Numbered from the stretch's first letter, positions 18,370-26,581 are shown. The stretch is DNA of 64,000 bases from JAHEEL01 sp963836085 (GCA_963836085.1 CAWIHT010000012.1:62001-126000), one strand, 5' to 3'. Notes: generated by a model from the sequence alone, not told the origin. Numbers and translations: made by a program.

Positions 18370-18392
18370 CTTCAAGACCCTAGAGAAATTAG

Positions 18393-18449
18393 TTGCATAA
18401 CGCAATCACATGCCATATAGTTGCGTACTGCAATCGTTGCACAACGCAA
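18393..18449. promoter_or_regulatory. Triple palindromic operator between marR and yceI
   Basis: Three 13-bp palindromes of the form TTGCnnnnnGCAA occur in 57 bases: TTGCATAACGCAA (18393-18405), TTGCGTACTGCAA (18421-18433) and TTGCACAACGCAA (18437-18449). The second and third are 16 bp apart, and the first is 28 bp from the second. Their place in the divergent region fits a MarR-type binding array controlling both directions. Confidence 0.75.
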
Positions 18450-18464
18450 TCATAGGAGAATCCA

Positions 18465-19046
18465 ATGTCAACCACGACCCAAGAACTCACCAGAACGATC
18501 GACGGGGCAGTCGTCCCCGCTGCCGGCACATGGACCATCGACGGATCCCACACCTCTGCGGAGTTCATCGTTCGCCATCTGATGGTTGCCAAGGTGCGCG
18601 GTGGATTCGAGTCCGTCTCCGGCACGATCGAGGTAGCGGAGGATCCGACCGCCTCCCGTGTCGAAGTCGTGATCGATACCGCATCCGTCTCGACCGGCGA
18701 CGCGGAACGCGACGGTCACGTCAAATCGGCCGACTTCTTCGACATCGAGAACCACGCCGAGATGCGATTCGTGTCAACAGCCGTGCGCGCCAGCGGATCG
18801 TCCTGGATCCTCGATGGCGACCTCCTGATCAAGGACGTCACCAAGCCGGTGACCCTCGAGTTCGAATTCGTCGGCCTGGCCACCGATCCGTGGGGCAATC
18901 AGAAGGCAGCCTTCTCGGCCACCACAACAATCAACCGCGAGGACTGGGGCTTGAGCTGGAACGTCCCCCTCGAGACCGGCGGCGTCCTCGTCTCGAAGAA
19001 GGTCATCATCGAGATCGAGATGCAAGCCGCACCCGCTATCGCCTGA
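18465..19046 (+). CDS. YceI family protein
   Basis: A 193-residue protein with the YceI lipocalin-like barrel: AAGTWTIDGSHTSAEFIVRH at the start, then GGFESVSGTIEV, HVKSADFFDIENH, LLIKDVTKPVTLEFE and a final segment. YceI proteins bind polyisoprenoids or similar lipids. No signal peptide is visible, so this copy appears cytoplasmic, unlike E. coli YceI. AGGAG lies eight bases before the ATG. It is read divergently from the MarR gene through the operator array, suggesting induction under stress. Confidence 0.9.
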   Translation: MSTTTQELTRTIDGAVVPAAGTWTIDGSHTSAEFIVRHLMVAKVRGGFESVSGTIEVAEDPTASRVEVVIDTASVSTGDAERDGHVKSADFFDIENHAEMRFVSTAVRASGSSWILDGDLLIKDVTKPVTLEFEFVGLATDPWGNQKAAFSATTTINREDWGLSWNVPLETGGVLVSKKVIIEIEMQAAPAIA

Positions 19047-19060
19047 CAGGTATCGGCGTG

Positions 19061-19088
19061 ACAGGGGTTCGGAACGTCCGGCCCCTGT
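19061..19088 (+). terminator. Terminator-like hairpin after yceI
   Basis: ACAGGGG at 19061-19067 pairs with CCCCTGT at 19082-19088, with a partial inner CGG/CCG pairing. It begins 14 bases after the yceI stop. No T-run follows. The remaining stretch to 19264 shows no supported gene. Confidence 0.5.
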
Positions 19089-19264
19089 CCCCGCCATGCC
19101 GGTGAGGAACCCACCCGTCTTCGAGGAACAAGCACCTTCGGACCGGTCACATCCCGGTGGTGGGCTGGCGCACCATGGATCTCGATCTCGTCCTTGTCGT
19201 GGCGCATCCACGGCCTGAGCTTCATGGGACGAACACGCACGCGTAGGGCCGTTGGACGCCGAGT

Positions 19265-19990
19265 TCACGGTCGGCGGTACTGGACCGCGTTGCCGACCTT
19301 GCCAACGGGAACCAAGACCTCGGCGCTGCGCAGGCAGTAGGCCATCTGTTGGGCAATGCGTCGTGATCGACCGAGGGCCGTTGCCAGGTCTTCCGTCGTG
19401 AACGTCTCGGGGAGTCCGGCGGGGATCAATGCCGCCAGGTCGTCGACACCGGAGATCATCGCCGTGTTCACAACGTCGACCAGGCGACGTTCGATCACCA
19501 TCCAACCCTTGCGTCGCCAGGCCCGGCCGGGCGCATGCTGGCGGTACTCCTCCTCGGTGGTCAGCACCAGGTGCACCTCCAGCAATGGGTGCGCAACGAG
19601 ATCGGGGAAGCTCACGAGTTCTGCGAAGACGTCGATCGGTGTCCCGTGGCGAGGGGACCGTCGGCGCCCGAGTTCGGTCCCATCTCCGTCGACCTTCACG
19701 ATCCACCGGTCCAGAGCGATCGGATGAACGATCCTCACCCTCCACCCAAGCTCCAGAAGGGCCGTGACCTTCTGCTTCATCGAGGAGAACCCGCGCGTCT
19801 GTATCTCGATGAGCAGGTCGTCTCTGACCAGGTCGACGACGAACCGGTCGACGGGCACCTCGATACGGTCACCGGGACGCGAGTACCAGCGCTTCAGAGC
19901 AGCGTGCAGGTGTTTCTCCCCGAGAGTCCCGATGTGGGGTGCGGTGCCGGTCACGTGCGCGAGCGTAGGCCCAGACGACGGTGCACCCAT
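19265..19990 (-). CDS. Hypothetical protein with PD-(D/E)XK-like core and C-terminal winged-helix-like segment
   Basis: A 241-residue protein not matched to a named family. Residues ~45-65 read VDRFVVDLVRDDLLIEIQTR, a D-x(n)-E-x-Q/K pattern seen in PD-(D/E)XK nucleases, followed by a helix (SSMKQKVTALLELG) and a strand (RVRIVHPI), as in that fold. The end (FTTEDLATALGRSRRIAQQM to VGNAVQYRR) looks like a helix-turn-helix with a wing. A nuclease or defence-type role is inference. The N-terminal start is uncertain; GTG at residue 13 is an alternative. Confidence 0.5.
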   Translation of the reverse strand: MGAPSSGPTLAHVTGTAPHIGTLGEKHLHAALKRWYSRPGDRIEVPVDRFVVDLVRDDLLIEIQTRGFSSMKQKVTALLELGWRVRIVHPIALDRWIVKVDGDGTELGRRRSPRHGTPIDVFAELVSFPDLVAHPLLEVHLVLTTEEEYRQHAPGRAWRRKGWMVIERRLVDVVNTAMISGVDDLAALIPAGLPETFTTEDLATALGRSRRIAQQMAYCLRSAEVLVPVGKVGNAVQYRRP

Positions 19991-20043
19991 GAATCAACGA
20001 CATCGGCCCCGGCTTCATTGGGGCGCCTCACACCAGCGATCCG

Positions 20044-21048
20044 TCAGCCGCCGATGTAGGACATCTCCACCTTCGGGAGTCCGATTGCCACGCCGGAACG
20101 GTCTTCGCTGTACCGGTCGGTCCTGGCTTCCCACACGCCGGTGATGATTCCGTTGAGGTCATCGTCCGTCGCCCCGGTGCGCATCGCGTCGCGGAGATCG
20201 GTGCCGGCGTGAGCGAACAGGCACGTGTAGATCGAACCATCGGCGGAGAGCCTCAGTCGTGAGCATTCGCCGCAGAAGGGGTTGGTCACCGAGGCGATAA
20301 CGCCGATCTCGCCGGCACCGTCGCGATACCGCCAGCGGTTCACGACCTCGCCGGTGTAGTTCGGCTCAACGGGGTCGAGCGGCCACTCGGCGCCGATCGT
20401 TGCGAGGATCTCATCGGCCCCGAGGACGTCGTCCATCCTCCATCCATTGGAAGAACCGACGTCCATGTATTCGATGAATCTCACGATGTGCCCGGTCCCC
20501 CGGAACATCCCCGCGATCTCCAGCAGGGCATCGTCGTTGAGGCCGCGACGCACGACGGTGTTGATCTTCACGGGGGAGAGTCCGGCGTTCTTCGCCTCGT
20601 CGATTCCCTCGAGGACGCGCGCCACGGGGAAGTCGACGTCGGCAGCGTGACGGAAACGGACGTCGTCTACGGCGTCGAGGCTCACCGTGATGCGATCAAG
20701 ACCGGCGTCTGCGAGCGCTTGCGCATGGCGAGCCAGGGTGCTCCCGTTGCTGGTCATCGCCACATCCCGGATCCCGTCGACCGCCGCGACTCGTTCCACA
20801 AGATCGGCAACGCCGTGCCGGAGCAGCGGTTCGCCACCCGTCAGTCGGATCTTCTCCACACCGAGACCGGCGAACAGTCCGACGAGTCGTTCGATCTCCT
20901 CGAACGTGAGGATCTCGTCGCGCGGCAGGAAGACGTGATCTCGGTCGTAGACGTCGCGCGGCATGCAATACGCACACCGGAAGTTGCAGCGGTCCGTGAC
21001 GGACACGCGCAGGTCGCGCAACGGTCTACCAAGTGTGTCGAGAAGCAT
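20044..21048 (-). CDS. moaA: GTP 3',8-cyclase (molybdenum cofactor biosynthesis)
   Basis: A 334-residue radical SAM enzyme. The SAM cluster motif CNFRCAYC is near residue 21, followed by the glycine motif RLTGGEPLLR. The C-terminal second cluster has CGECSRLRLSADGSIYTC (C-x2-C-x13-C), and the chain ends in the GG pair needed for activity. It converts GTP to 3',8-cyclo-H2GTP, the first step of molybdopterin synthesis. No other moa gene is adjacent. It lies downstream of the fol genes on the same strand, and both pathways begin from GTP. Confidence 0.95.
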   Translation of the reverse strand: MLLDTLGRPLRDLRVSVTDRCNFRCAYCMPRDVYDRDHVFLPRDEILTFEEIERLVGLFAGLGVEKIRLTGGEPLLRHGVADLVERVAAVDGIRDVAMTSNGSTLARHAQALADAGLDRITVSLDAVDDVRFRHAADVDFPVARVLEGIDEAKNAGLSPVKINTVVRRGLNDDALLEIAGMFRGTGHIVRFIEYMDVGSSNGWRMDDVLGADEILATIGAEWPLDPVEPNYTGEVVNRWRYRDGAGEIGVIASVTNPFCGECSRLRLSADGSIYTCLFAHAGTDLRDAMRTGATDDDLNGIITGVWEARTDRYSEDRSGVAIGLPKVEMSYIGG

Positions 21049-21087
21049 CGATCAGAGGCTACCGAACGTTCGGCGCTCCGGATACGC

Positions 21088-22203
21088 TCAGCGAATGAGG
21101 TCGAGGAACTCGCTCCGGGTGCGGGGATCTTCCTTGAACGTGCCGGTCATGGCGCTGGTGATCATGGCGCTCTCCTGCTTTTGGACACCGCGCATCATCA
21201 TGCAGAGGTGTCGCCCTTCCATCACAACGGCGACGCCGTGCGGATCGAGAATGTCGGTGAGAGCGTCGCCGACTTGGTTCGTCAAGCGCTCCTGCACCTG
21301 GAGACGGCGGGCGAACACGTCGACAATCCGTGCGACCTTCGAGAGGCCGATGATCTTCCCCTTCGGGAGATACGCAACGGCTGCCTTCCCGAAGAACGGC
21401 AGCATGTGGTGCTCGCACATCGAGTAGAACTCGATGTCCTTCACCAGCACCATCTCCTCGGCGCCTTCCGCGTCGAACACGGCATTGTTCACGACCTCCT
21501 CGAGCGAGGTCGAGTAGCCACTCGTGAGGTAGTCCATCGCTTTGGCGACCCGCAGCGGCGTGCGCTGTAGGCCTTCGCGATCGGGATCCTCACCGATTTC
21601 GAGGAGTTGCTCGCGAACGAGGCCCTCGAACTTCGGGGCGTACACGTCAGCAACATCGTCGAAGTCTTCGGGTGCCCGAGGTGAATAGGGAGTACTCAGG
21701 TGAATAGCCATGACAATACGAACCTCTCCTGGGCCTACGTGTTTCGCTATTTCTTTCGTAGTCCGACCATCACTTGGATGAACCCAATCTGGCGCAACTT
21801 CCGCGATCGGGATCGCGACATGCGGGGCGGTGCCCGCGAGGGGGTCCGGGAGCACCCATCCGTCGTGGTCGATCTCGACCTCTCCGAAGTAGGCAATGTC
21901 GAGGTCGATCGTGCGCGGTGCGTCCGGATCATCGGTCCGCTCTCGACCCAACTCCTGCTCGATCGCCCGGAGGGCCATCCGCAGATCCACAGGTCCAAGC
22001 TCCGTACACACGAGGACCGCTGCGTTGAAGAAGTCGGGAGCGCCCGCAGGCCCACCGACCGACGGGCTCTCGTAGAACCGGCTCACCTTCTCGACGGTGA
22101 TGTGCGGTGCACGGCGGAGGAGTCGGATCGCCTCCGGCAGATTGCGCTCACGCTCGATGTTCGAGCCAATGGCGATGATGGCTTTGGCCGTCCCGTCACG
22201 CAT
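21088..22203 (-). CDS. folKE: Bifunctional HPPK / GTP cyclohydrolase I
   Basis: One 371-residue frame joins two enzymes. Residues 1-~160 are HPPK (AIIAIGSNIERERNLPEA, FYESPSVGGPAGAPDFFNA, DDPDAPRTIDLDIAYFG). Residues ~165-371 are GTP cyclohydrolase I, with zinc ligands in FYSMCEHHMLPF and GRHLCMMMRG. No stop separates them. The junction holds an internal ATG at 21711 with AGGAGAGG 11 bases upstream, so a separate FolE could also be made. Folate synthesis uses FolE first, then FolB, then FolK. The start at 22203 has AAAGGAG upstream and overlaps folB by eight bases. Lactococcus lactis has the same domain order in its FolKE protein. Confidence 0.9.
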   Translation of the reverse strand: MRDGTAKAIIAIGSNIERERNLPEAIRLLRRAPHITVEKVSRFYESPSVGGPAGAPDFFNAAVLVCTELGPVDLRMALRAIEQELGRERTDDPDAPRTIDLDIAYFGEVEIDHDGWVLPDPLAGTAPHVAIPIAEVAPDWVHPSDGRTTKEIAKHVGPGEVRIVMAIHLSTPYSPRAPEDFDDVADVYAPKFEGLVREQLLEIGEDPDREGLQRTPLRVAKAMDYLTSGYSTSLEEVVNNAVFDAEGAEEMVLVKDIEFYSMCEHHMLPFFGKAAVAYLPKGKIIGLSKVARIVDVFARRLQVQERLTNQVGDALTDILDPHGVAVVMEGRHLCMMMRGVQKQESAMITSAMTGTFKEDPRTRSEFLDLIR

Positions 22204-22576
22204 CGGCAAGCTCCTTTCTGGTTCGGTGGATCGTGATGCCGACCGAACGAGCATGACGCAAGGCGCCCGGCTTCTCCACGGTCATCTCGACCACAGCCAC
22301 GCGATCGTCCGACGCGAAGCAGATCTCGACGAGTTCAGCAACGAGGCGCTCCACGAGCATCGGCTCACCGTCTTCAATGTGCTTGATGAGTCGCTTCGTG
22401 ATCGTTCGGTAGTTGACGGCATCGTCGATGTCGTCGCTCATTGCTGCCGGGCGTGTGTCGGCCCAGAGCGTGGCATTGATGAGGATGTCCTGCGGGTTCA
22501 CCCGCTCATCCGGGTTGATCCCCAAGATCCCCGAAACCAGCAGATCCTTGATAAGTATCCGATCGAACCCGTTCAT
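22196..22576 (-). CDS. folB: Dihydroneopterin aldolase
   Basis: A 126-residue protein with FolB marks: DRILIKDLLVSGILGINPDE at the start, INATLWADTRPAA, DAVNYRTITKRLIKHIEDG, and a VEKPGALRHARSVGITI ending. It cleaves dihydroneopterin to 6-hydroxymethyl-dihydropterin and glycolaldehyde. The ATG at 22576 has GGGGAGG upstream. It overlaps folKE by eight bases and lies after the pteridine-reductase-like gene, forming a pterin operon. Confidence 0.92.
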   Translation of the reverse strand: MNGFDRILIKDLLVSGILGINPDERVNPQDILINATLWADTRPAAMSDDIDDAVNYRTITKRLIKHIEDGEPMLVERLVAELVEICFASDDRVAVVEMTVEKPGALRHARSVGITIHRTRKELADA

Positions 22577-22597
22577 GAGGTCCTCCCCTGCTCGAAC

Positions 22598-22632
22598 TGG
22601 CGATTGGCGACGAGCGACTGGTGATTGGCGAC
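22598..22632. repeat. Heptamer tandem repeat TGGYGAY, five units
   Basis: Five contiguous heptamers read TGGCGAT, TGGCGAC, GAGCGAC, TGGTGAT and TGGCGAC. On the other strand this is the GTCRCCA family seen inside dnaX. The array fills the gap between the stop of the SDR gene and the ribosome site of folB. Confidence 0.8.
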
Positions 22633-23364
22633 TCACAAGAGGTGCCCTCCTCCGTCGACTCGAATGATCTCTCCCGTCACGAAATCGTTCTCGAGCAGGG
22701 AGAGCACGGCAGCGACCACCGGCGTCGTCCCTCCCGCCCGCTCGAGTGGTAGTTCGGCGGCGAGGCGGGCGACGTAGTCGTCGTCCTCGTTGGGTGGTGG
22801 CAGGATCACGCCGAGTGCGACGGCATTCACCCGGATCCGTGGTGCGAGTTGGAGCGCCGCCGTCCTGGTGAATGTGTCGATCCCGCCTTTGGCGACGATG
22901 TAGCTGAAGTGCTCCCGGTAGGGGCTCTGGGTGCGGACGTCGGTGATGTTGACCACCGCGCCGTCGAGATCGTCCGGGAGTGAGTTGGCGAGGGCCTGGG
23001 TCGCGAAGACCGGCGATGCCAAGGTCAGGTCGAGCGTTCGCCTCCAGTCTTCGAGCGTCACGTCCCCGAGAGTGTCCGTGGGAAACCCTGAGGCGCTGTT
23101 CACGAGAACCGATGGGGTACCCAGCGACTGTTCGGCGAGGGTGATGAGTTCGCCGCCGGTCGACGGATCGGACAAGTCGACAGATCCAGTCGCTGCCCGC
23201 ACACCGAGGCGGCGCACCGCATCGGCTGTCTCCTCTGCGGGTCCGGCAGATCGGTTGTAGTGAACGAACACATCGGCGCCGGCACCCGCCAGACCGAGAG
23301 CAATGGATCGTCCAACGCGGACGCCTCCACCGGTCACGATCGCAACTCTTCCACGTAGTTCCAT
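22633..23364 (-). CDS. SDR oxidoreductase, pteridine reductase / FolM-like
   Basis: A 243-residue short-chain dehydrogenase. The NADPH loop TGGGVRVGRSIALGLAGAG plus ADVFVHYNRS fits pteridine reductases. The active site carries Asp in place of the usual Ser (NITDVRTQSP), with the Tyr 13 residues later and Lys four further (SYIVAK), the D/Y/K spacing of PTR1-type enzymes. Its place directly before folB supports a role in reducing pterins (dihydromonapterin or dihydrofolate). Start MELRGR at 23364 is the usual SDR start; 23382 is also possible. Confidence 0.75.
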   Translation of the reverse strand: MELRGRVAIVTGGGVRVGRSIALGLAGAGADVFVHYNRSAGPAEETADAVRRLGVRAATGSVDLSDPSTGGELITLAEQSLGTPSVLVNSASGFPTDTLGDVTLEDWRRTLDLTLASPVFATQALANSLPDDLDGAVVNITDVRTQSPYREHFSYIVAKGGIDTFTRTAALQLAPRIRVNAVALGVILPPPNEDDDYVARLAAELPLERAGGTTPVVAAVLSLLENDFVTGEIIRVDGGGHLL

Positions 23365-23453
23365 GGCTTTGAGCGTAACCACCCTGGGATTGTTCGCCGG
23401 GTGGTTTTGCGGGTAACCGCTGCCTTGCTCCGTGACCGCCTATCCTGGCCTCC

Positions 23454-24032
23454 GTGAGCAAGGAAGACCCGAAACACGGACGCTGGATCCTCCCCGTTGT
23501 GGTTGCCGCGTTGATTGGAATCACCTACCTCTTCGTCAACGCGCTCCCGCCGGCGGAGATCCCCGTAGGGACCACAACCACGGTTGTGGCCTCCGAGACC
23601 ACGACGACGACGGCGGCCGGCGCAACGACCTCCACCACACTCCCCTCTGACCTCGCTGCGTTCCTCCAACTCGTCGACGAGTACGCATCAGACGCAACCA
23701 CGATTGCCGCCGAGATCGATGCCGCCAACACGGCGTGGGAGAACGACGAAGCGTCGTTCGCCGACACGCTGGCCTCGTTCGAGGCTTCGGGGGTCGAGGC
23801 GGAGACACTCAGCGACAGCGTCGCCGCCACCAATGCGCCCGACGCGTATGCCGCGGTCTGGCCCGATGCCGTGACAGCCGCCGCAGCCCTTCCTCCCGGC
23901 GTGGACGCCGTCATCGAAGGTCTTCGTGCCCCGGACGACGGGACCGCCCGCCGCGAAGCTGTGGCCGCGTACGCGTCACTGACCGACGAGTTCCTCACCG
24001 CCATCGACGCGGTGAAGGCCGCTACCCCGTAG
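23454..24032 (+). CDS. Membrane-anchored protein with Thr-rich linker, unknown
   Basis: A 192-residue protein (GTG start). A short charged N-terminus (SKEDPKHGRW) is followed by one transmembrane helix at ~12-30, a Thr-rich linker with TTTT runs, and a ~130-residue acidic, Ala-rich helical domain expected outside the membrane. It contains no cysteine or catalytic motif that I recognise. It is divergent from the pteridine reductase gene. Confidence 0.65.
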   Translation: MSKEDPKHGRWILPVVVAALIGITYLFVNALPPAEIPVGTTTTVVASETTTTTAAGATTSTTLPSDLAAFLQLVDEYASDATTIAAEIDAANTAWENDEASFADTLASFEASGVEAETLSDSVAATNAPDAYAAVWPDAVTAAAALPPGVDAVIEGLRAPDDGTARREAVAAYASLTDEFLTAIDAVKAATP

Positions 24033-24084
24033 CGGTGGTGGGCCAACCGGCATCGGTTGGGGATCCGACGAGCCAAGCTCCGCA

Positions 24085-24513
24085 ATGGTGCCGAGAGGAT
24101 GCGCATTGTCCGCACCGAACCTGAGACTCGCCGGTCCTGTGCTCGACGCAGCACATCCGCTCGAACTTGCCCGGTTCTACGAACGACTCCTCGGTTGGCC
24201 CATCGTTCGCAGTGAGGGACCCCGGTCCGGAGGCCCGCCTGAGGATGGTTGGGCGCTGCTGCGATCACCGGACGGATCACAGAAGATCGAGATCCAGTGG
24301 GAACCCGGCTACGTCGCTCCAACCTGGCCCCCGGTTGCCGGCGAGCAACTCATGATGATCCATCTCGACTTCGGCGTAGACGATCTCGATGCGGGGGTCG
24401 TCTGGGCAACCGACACTGGAGCACGGCTTGCCGACCATCAACCTCAAGAGCACGTGCGGGTATTACTCGACCCCGAAGGCCACCCGTTCTGCCTCTTCGC
24501 CGACGAACGCTGA
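24085..24513 (+). CDS. VOC (glyoxalase/bleomycin resistance) family protein
   Basis: A 142-residue protein with two beta-alpha-beta-beta-beta units: AGPVLDAAHPLELARFYERL then LGWPIVRSEG, and a second half with HLDFGVDDLDAG to LDPEGHPFCLF. The double module and closing DPEGHPFCL are typical of actinobacterial VOC proteins of unknown substrate. A TTG at 24106 behind AGAGGA is an alternative start. Confidence 0.8.
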   Translation: MVPRGCALSAPNLRLAGPVLDAAHPLELARFYERLLGWPIVRSEGPRSGGPPEDGWALLRSPDGSQKIEIQWEPGYVAPTWPPVAGEQLMMIHLDFGVDDLDAGVVWATDTGARLADHQPQEHVRVLLDPEGHPFCLFADER

Positions 24514-24741
24514 ACGACGCGGCCGGGAGGCCGGTCGCCGTCGGATGCCGGCGTCGACGAACGTGGGAGAATCCCTACCGCCGACTGCCGACACGGTCGT
24601 GTTCCTCGCGACCTCATTGGACCCATACGCTTCCAGGGCGTTCGGCGGTCGTGGTGGCAGCAACAAACGATAGGAGTTGGGCGATGACCCGCCGACGTCG
24701 TACGCAGGGAGAGAACTGATTCCGAGTCTCAATGACCCATC

Positions 24742-25422
24742 GTGTCGCTGACCGGTCCCGATCCTGTGGCGGTGGAGCCGTCAGGGCCGGGACGCGTAGC
24801 CGTGCTTGCTGCGAAGGTCCCTCCCGAGGCGATCGCCGCGATCACAGGGGTCGGGATCGGAGTCGTCATCGTGTTGGGCATCGTGCAGCGGGTCGCACTC
24901 CCGGAATGGGGTTTCGCGAACCTCGACTCGGAAGCATCATTCGCGACGGTGTTCTCGTCGACTCTGCTGTGGGCCGTCGCCTTCTGGTGGTTCCTCGTCG
25001 CCGTGACGAGCCGACCCCGTTCGCTCGCACTCTGGATCTGGTGGCCGGTTCTGGCATGGCTGGCCCTCGACGAGGGCAGTGCCATCCATGAGCGCGTGGA
25101 GCGGTGGTCGGGGATCGATTGGCAGATTCTCTACGTGCCGGTGATGGCCCTGGCGGTCGTGGCATGGTGGGGTGTGCTCCGCCGGTATCGAGATCAAGCG
25201 CCCATCGCGGTACCGCTCATTGTCGTTGCGGTGGCCTGGTTCATCGCGTTGGCCCTTGAACTCGTTCAGAACTGGGGCGGAGCACCGATACAGTCCTCGA
25301 TCTACGACCCGACCATGATCCTCGAGGAAGCGCTCGAGATGGTGGGAGGCACGGCGCTCCTCGTTGCTGCGGCCTCGGCGCTCCGTCGGGCGGTTCAGAC
25401 AGTGCCGCACGGCACAGAGTGA
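24742..25422 (+). CDS. Polytopic membrane protein, unknown
   Basis: A 226-residue protein (GTG start) with about six predicted hydrophobic segments: ~30-50, 70-90, 97-113, 125-145, 157-177 and a last one near 200. It has an acidic loop LALDEGSAIHERVERW between helices 3 and 4 and an Asp/Glu-rich segment before the last helix. Conserved acidic and His residues in loops could bind a ligand or metal, but no family is recognised. Its start is weakly supported, since no ribosome site is visible. The 228-bp gap before it contains a possible 11-codon ORF only. Confidence 0.55.
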   Translation: MSLTGPDPVAVEPSGPGRVAVLAAKVPPEAIAAITGVGIGVVIVLGIVQRVALPEWGFANLDSEASFATVFSSTLLWAVAFWWFLVAVTSRPRSLALWIWWPVLAWLALDEGSAIHERVERWSGIDWQILYVPVMALAVVAWWGVLRRYRDQAPIAVPLIVVAVAWFIALALELVQNWGGAPIQSSIYDPTMILEEALEMVGGTALLVAAASALRRAVQTVPHGTE

Positions 25423-25510
25423 CCGCGGTCACGCACGGGTTGGCGGTGTTCGCCAAGCGCGAGCACCAGACCGAGGCTGAAGAGGCTCGGGCGCACACCC
25501 ACAGCGCACA

Positions 25511-25548
25511 GAGAAGCCCGCCCCCACGGACGAGGGGGCGGGCTTCTC
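25511..25548. terminator. Strong bidirectional hairpin terminator
   Basis: A perfect 15-bp stem, GAGAAGCCCGCCCCC pairing with its complement at 25534-25548, encloses an eight-base loop. It stands between the convergent ends of the membrane protein gene and glnII, so it can serve both. The flanks lack long T-runs, as is common at high GC. Confidence 0.8.
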
Positions 25549-25579
25549 CGCTCGGTTGACTTGTCGCTCGACTGCTGCG

Positions 25580-26581
25580 CTACTCGGCGAGCGCTCCACA
25601 GATCTTGTCGGTAATGAGGGCCGCCACCGTGTACGGATCGGCATTGGCGTTCGGGCGGCGATCTTCGATATAGCCTTTGCCCTCTTTGGCGGTCTGCCAC
25701 GGAATCCGCACCGATGCGCCACGATCCGAAACGCCGTATGAGTACTCGGTCCACGGTGCAGTCTCATGGAGACCGGTCAAGCGGCGCTCAATGCCCGCTC
25801 CGTATACCTTGATGTGTTCCTCCGGATTGACCGCAAGTGCTTCGCACGCCGCAATGATCGGTTCGTACGACTCTCGCATGGCCGTCGTCGAGAAGTTCGT
25901 GTGCATCCCCGCACCGTTCCAGTCGCCGTCGACCGGCTTCGGGTTGAGATGGGCAGAGATGTCGTAGTCCTCGGCGATGCGGTAGAGCAGCCAGCGAGCC
26001 ATCCAGAGATGGTCACCGACCTCGACTGGACCGAGGGGTCCGATCTGGAACTCCCACTGACCGATCATCACCTCGGCGTTGGTGCCGGAGATCTCGAGTC
26101 CAGCCGCCATGCACGCCTCGGTATGGTCCTCGACCACGTCGCGTCCCCAGATCTCATCCGCGCCGACGCCGCAGTAGTAGCCGCCCTGAGGGGCTGGATA
26201 TCCGCCGACCGGCCAGCCGTGCGGACGGCCATCCTTGAAGAACGTGTACTCCTGTTCGAGACCGAACCACGGGTCCTGGTCTCCGTACTTCTCGAGCGCA
26301 GCAACTGCGGCAGCCCGCGTGTTCGAGGGGTGTGGCTCCATGTCTGGGGTCAACACCTCGCACAGCACGAGGACGTCGTCTCCGCCGCGAATCGGATCAG
26401 GACAGACAAAGACCGGGTTCAGTACGCAGTCGGAGAGGTTCCCGGGAGCCTGCTCGGTGCTCGATCCGTCAAAGCCCCAAACCGGCAGTTCTTCGCCTGA
26501 CGGCACGATCTTGGTCTTCGACCGCAGCTTCGATGTCGGCTTCTGACCGTCGATCCAGATGTATTCAGCTCGATACGCCAT
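25580..26581 (-). CDS. glnII: Glutamine synthetase type II (eukaryotic type)
   Basis: A 333-residue enzyme, the length of GSII proteins. Marks include AEYIWIDGQKPTSKLRSKTK, WGFDGSSTEQAPGNLSDC, PWFGLEQEYTFF, NAEVMIGQWEFQIGP, GAGMHTNFST and RGASVRIPWQT. It condenses glutamate and ammonia with ATP. GSII occurs in Streptomyces, Frankia and rhizobia beside GSI and is not adenylylated. GGAGGAACCA precedes the ATG. It is divergent from glnA2, with a candidate GlnR site between them. Confidence 0.95.
   Translation of the reverse strand: MAYRAEYIWIDGQKPTSKLRSKTKIVPSGEELPVWGFDGSSTEQAPGNLSDCVLNPVFVCPDPIRGGDDVLVLCEVLTPDMEPHPSNTRAAAVAALEKYGDQDPWFGLEQEYTFFKDGRPHGWPVGGYPAPQGGYYCGVGADEIWGRDVVEDHTEACMAAGLEISGTNAEVMIGQWEFQIGPLGPVEVGDHLWMARWLLYRIAEDYDISAHLNPKPVDGDWNGAGMHTNFSTTAMRESYEPIIAACEALAVNPEEHIKVYGAGIERRLTGLHETAPWTEYSYGVSDRGASVRIPWQTAKEGKGYIEDRRPNANADPYTVAALITDKICGALAE

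Noticed and set aside
19091..19260. Possible small leftward gene after yceI (MRVRPMKLRPWMRHDKDEIE...)
   Set aside because: It runs on antisense through yceI, and no ribosome site or recognisable motif is present.
24684..24719. 11-codon ORF (MTRRRRTQGEN) with an AGGAG ribosome site upstream of the membrane protein gene
   Set aside because: It could be a leader peptide, but no attenuator-like hairpins follow and the short length gives no coding evidence.
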